From the NCBI RefSeq assembly GCF_039541115.1, contig NZ_BAABFP010000005.1, forward strand, positions 1-64,000: 64,000 nt of DNA, read 5' to 3'. Made by a program: the position numbers and the translations under genes. Below are positions 63,058 to 64,000 of the stretch, piece by piece. This stretch comes from Angustibacter luteus. Its GTDB lineage: Bacteria > Actinomycetota > Actinomycetes > Actinomycetales > Angustibacteraceae. The notes beneath the pieces were generated by a model. That model searched no databases. It was not told the DNA's origin and was given only the letters and a program-made list of their open reading frames with translations. How positions within the stretch are numbered: position 1 is the stretch's first letter; each line of letters begins with the position of its first letter.

Positions 63058-64000
63058 GTGACGCTTGAGCAGTCGGGTTCGTCGGGTCCGGTGGGGCGGG
63101 ACGAGCCGACCGCCGACCCGCTCATCGAGGCCACCGGGCTGCGCAAGCAGTTCGGCGAGTTCACCGCGGTGGACGGCATCGACGTGCAGGTGCAGCGCGG
63201 TGAGGCGTTCGGGTTCCTCGGACCGAACGGGGCCGGCAAGTCCTCCACGATGCGGATGATCGGTTGCGTGTCGCCGCCCAGTGGCGGTGAGCTGCGGATC
63301 CTCGGGATGGACCCGCGCTCGGACGGCGCCCGGATCCGTGCGCGGCTGGGGGTCGTCCCGCAGCAGGACTCGCTGGACGGTGAGCTGACCGTCCGCGACA
63401 ACCTGCTCATCTACGGCCGGTACTTCGGCCTCTCGCGCGCCGAGTGCCGGGTGCGAGCGGACGAGCTGCTCGAGTTCGCGAACCTCACCGAGCGAGCCGA
63501 CGCGATGGTCGAGCCCCTGTCCGGTGGGATGAAGCGCCGGCTGACCATTGCCCGGGCACTCATCAACCGTCCCGAGATCCTGCTGCTGGACGAGCCGACG
63601 ACGGGACTGGACCCACAGGCGCGACACGTCCTGTGGGACAGGCTGTTTCGGCTGAAGCGACAGGGCGTCACGCTCGTGCTGACCACGCACTACATGGACG
63701 AGGCCGAGCAGCTCTGCGACCGGCTGGTCGTGATGGACGGCGGCCGGATCGTCGCCGAGGGCACACCGAGGTCGTTGATCGAGACGTGGTCGACCCGCGA
63801 GGTGCTCGAACTGAGGTTCGACGACGAGGACCTCACACCGCACGCCGAGAAGCTAGACGGCGTCGCCGACCGCATCGAGGTCCTGCCGGACCGCCTGCTG
63901 CTGTACGTCGACGACGGTGAGGAGGCGACGGTCGCGGCCCACCAGCGTGGCGTGCAGCCCCTGTCCTCGTTGGCCCGACGCAGCACCTTGGAGGACGTGT
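63058..64000 (+). CDS. ABC exporter ATPase, DrrA/NodI-like (3' end outside window)
   Basis: 314 codons visible, open at the right edge. Walker A GPNGAGKSS, Q-loop VVPQQDSLD, signature LSGGMKRRLTIARAL, Walker B ILLLDEP and the H-loop TTHYMDEAE are all present; a C-terminal accessory domain follows. The sequence is typical of ATPases that pair with ABC-2 permeases in drug or polyketide export (DrrA) or NodIJ-like systems. GTG 63058 has GGGGAGG 7 nt upstream. The partner permease should lie just beyond the window. Confidence 0.9.
   Translation, partial: MTLEQSGSSGPVGRDEPTADPLIEATGLRKQFGEFTAVDGIDVQVQRGEAFGFLGPNGAGKSSTMRMIGCVSPPSGGELRILGMDPRSDGARIRARLGVVPQQDSLDGELTVRDNLLIYGRYFGLSRAECRVRADELLEFANLTERADAMVEPLSGGMKRRLTIARALINRPEILLLDEPTTGLDPQARHVLWDRLFRLKRQGVTLVLTTHYMDEAEQLCDRLVVMDGGRIVAEGTPRSLIETWSTREVLELRFDDEDLTPHAEKLDGVADRIEVLPDRLLLYVDDGEEATVAAHQRGVQPLSSLARRSTLEDV

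Overview
The window is chromosomal DNA from a high-G+C Gram-positive bacterium (Actinomycetota). The evidence is a very G+C-rich third codon position, a Pro/Ala/Gly-rich IF2, frequent GTG starts, GTGA/ATGA gene overlaps, DUF3046, a ClgR-type regulator, an actinobacterial Lhr helicase and a secretin-less Tad pilus locus. A secreted GH6 cellulase with a CelR/CebR-type operator suggests a plant-matter degrader. Genus cannot be fixed; relatives of Kineosporiaceae or Cellulomonadaceae are my guess only. I see no rRNA, tRNA, insertion sequence, prophage or CRISPR array.

Layout. 1-6.3 kb: translation/ribosome block infB-rbfA-truB, split by a divergent MFS exporter/TetR pair. 6.3-12.5 kb: accessory block (GH6 cellulase, PadR, MerR/TipA-like, double GNAT, subtilase). 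12.6-18.7 kb: the core resumes with ribF-rpsO-pnp-M16 peptidase-dapB and a TPR membrane protein. 19.3-23.8 kb: CUT1 sugar ABC transporter with its LacI regulator and two operators. 23.8-28.7 kb: acyltransferase-azlD-azlC-GNAT operon, HAD phosphatase and thyA-folA. 28.7-37.1 kb: dapA-rnj, a GGDEF protein, ftsK and a rodZ-like gene. 37.2-48.8 kb: a complete Tad/Flp pilus locus with a two-component system, flp, a TadG-like protein, an OmpA-like protein and a lipoprotein. 48.8-55.2 kb: rimO, a second pilus-related module on the minus strand (a 467-residue pseudopilin with two membrane proteins), a lipoprotein, pgsA, cinA and clgR. 55.2-62.8 kb: carbohydrate kinase, Fpg/Nei glycosylase, Lhr helicase, DUF3046 and an L,D-transpeptidase. 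63.06 kb to the end: the ATPase of a DrrA/NodI-like ABC exporter, cut by the window edge.

How it fits together. Housekeeping blocks usually contiguous in actinobacteria (rbfA-truB-ribF-rpsO-pnp; ftsK-rodZ-rimO-pgsA-cinA-clgR) are interrupted here by accessory modules. The largest is the Tad locus, where nine genes from a zinc-ribbon protein to a response regulator overlap by 1-8 nt and are probably one transcript. Its most unusual gene encodes a CpaE-type ATPase fused in frame to a TadE pseudopilin, with a prepilin-peptidase-like site between the two halves. Five proteins of the locus and its neighbour carry or resemble type IVb pilin signals. No prepilin peptidase gene lies in the window, so it must be encoded elsewhere.

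Regulation readable from sequence: a CelR/CebR-like box before the cellulase gene, a paired LacI-type operator (core AAGCGCTT) at the sugar transporter, a MerR promoter with 19-bp spacing, a consensus TTGACA promoter shared with the TetR start, and about ten genes with a TANNNT -10 hexamer six or seven bases before the start codon, implying leaderless mRNAs.
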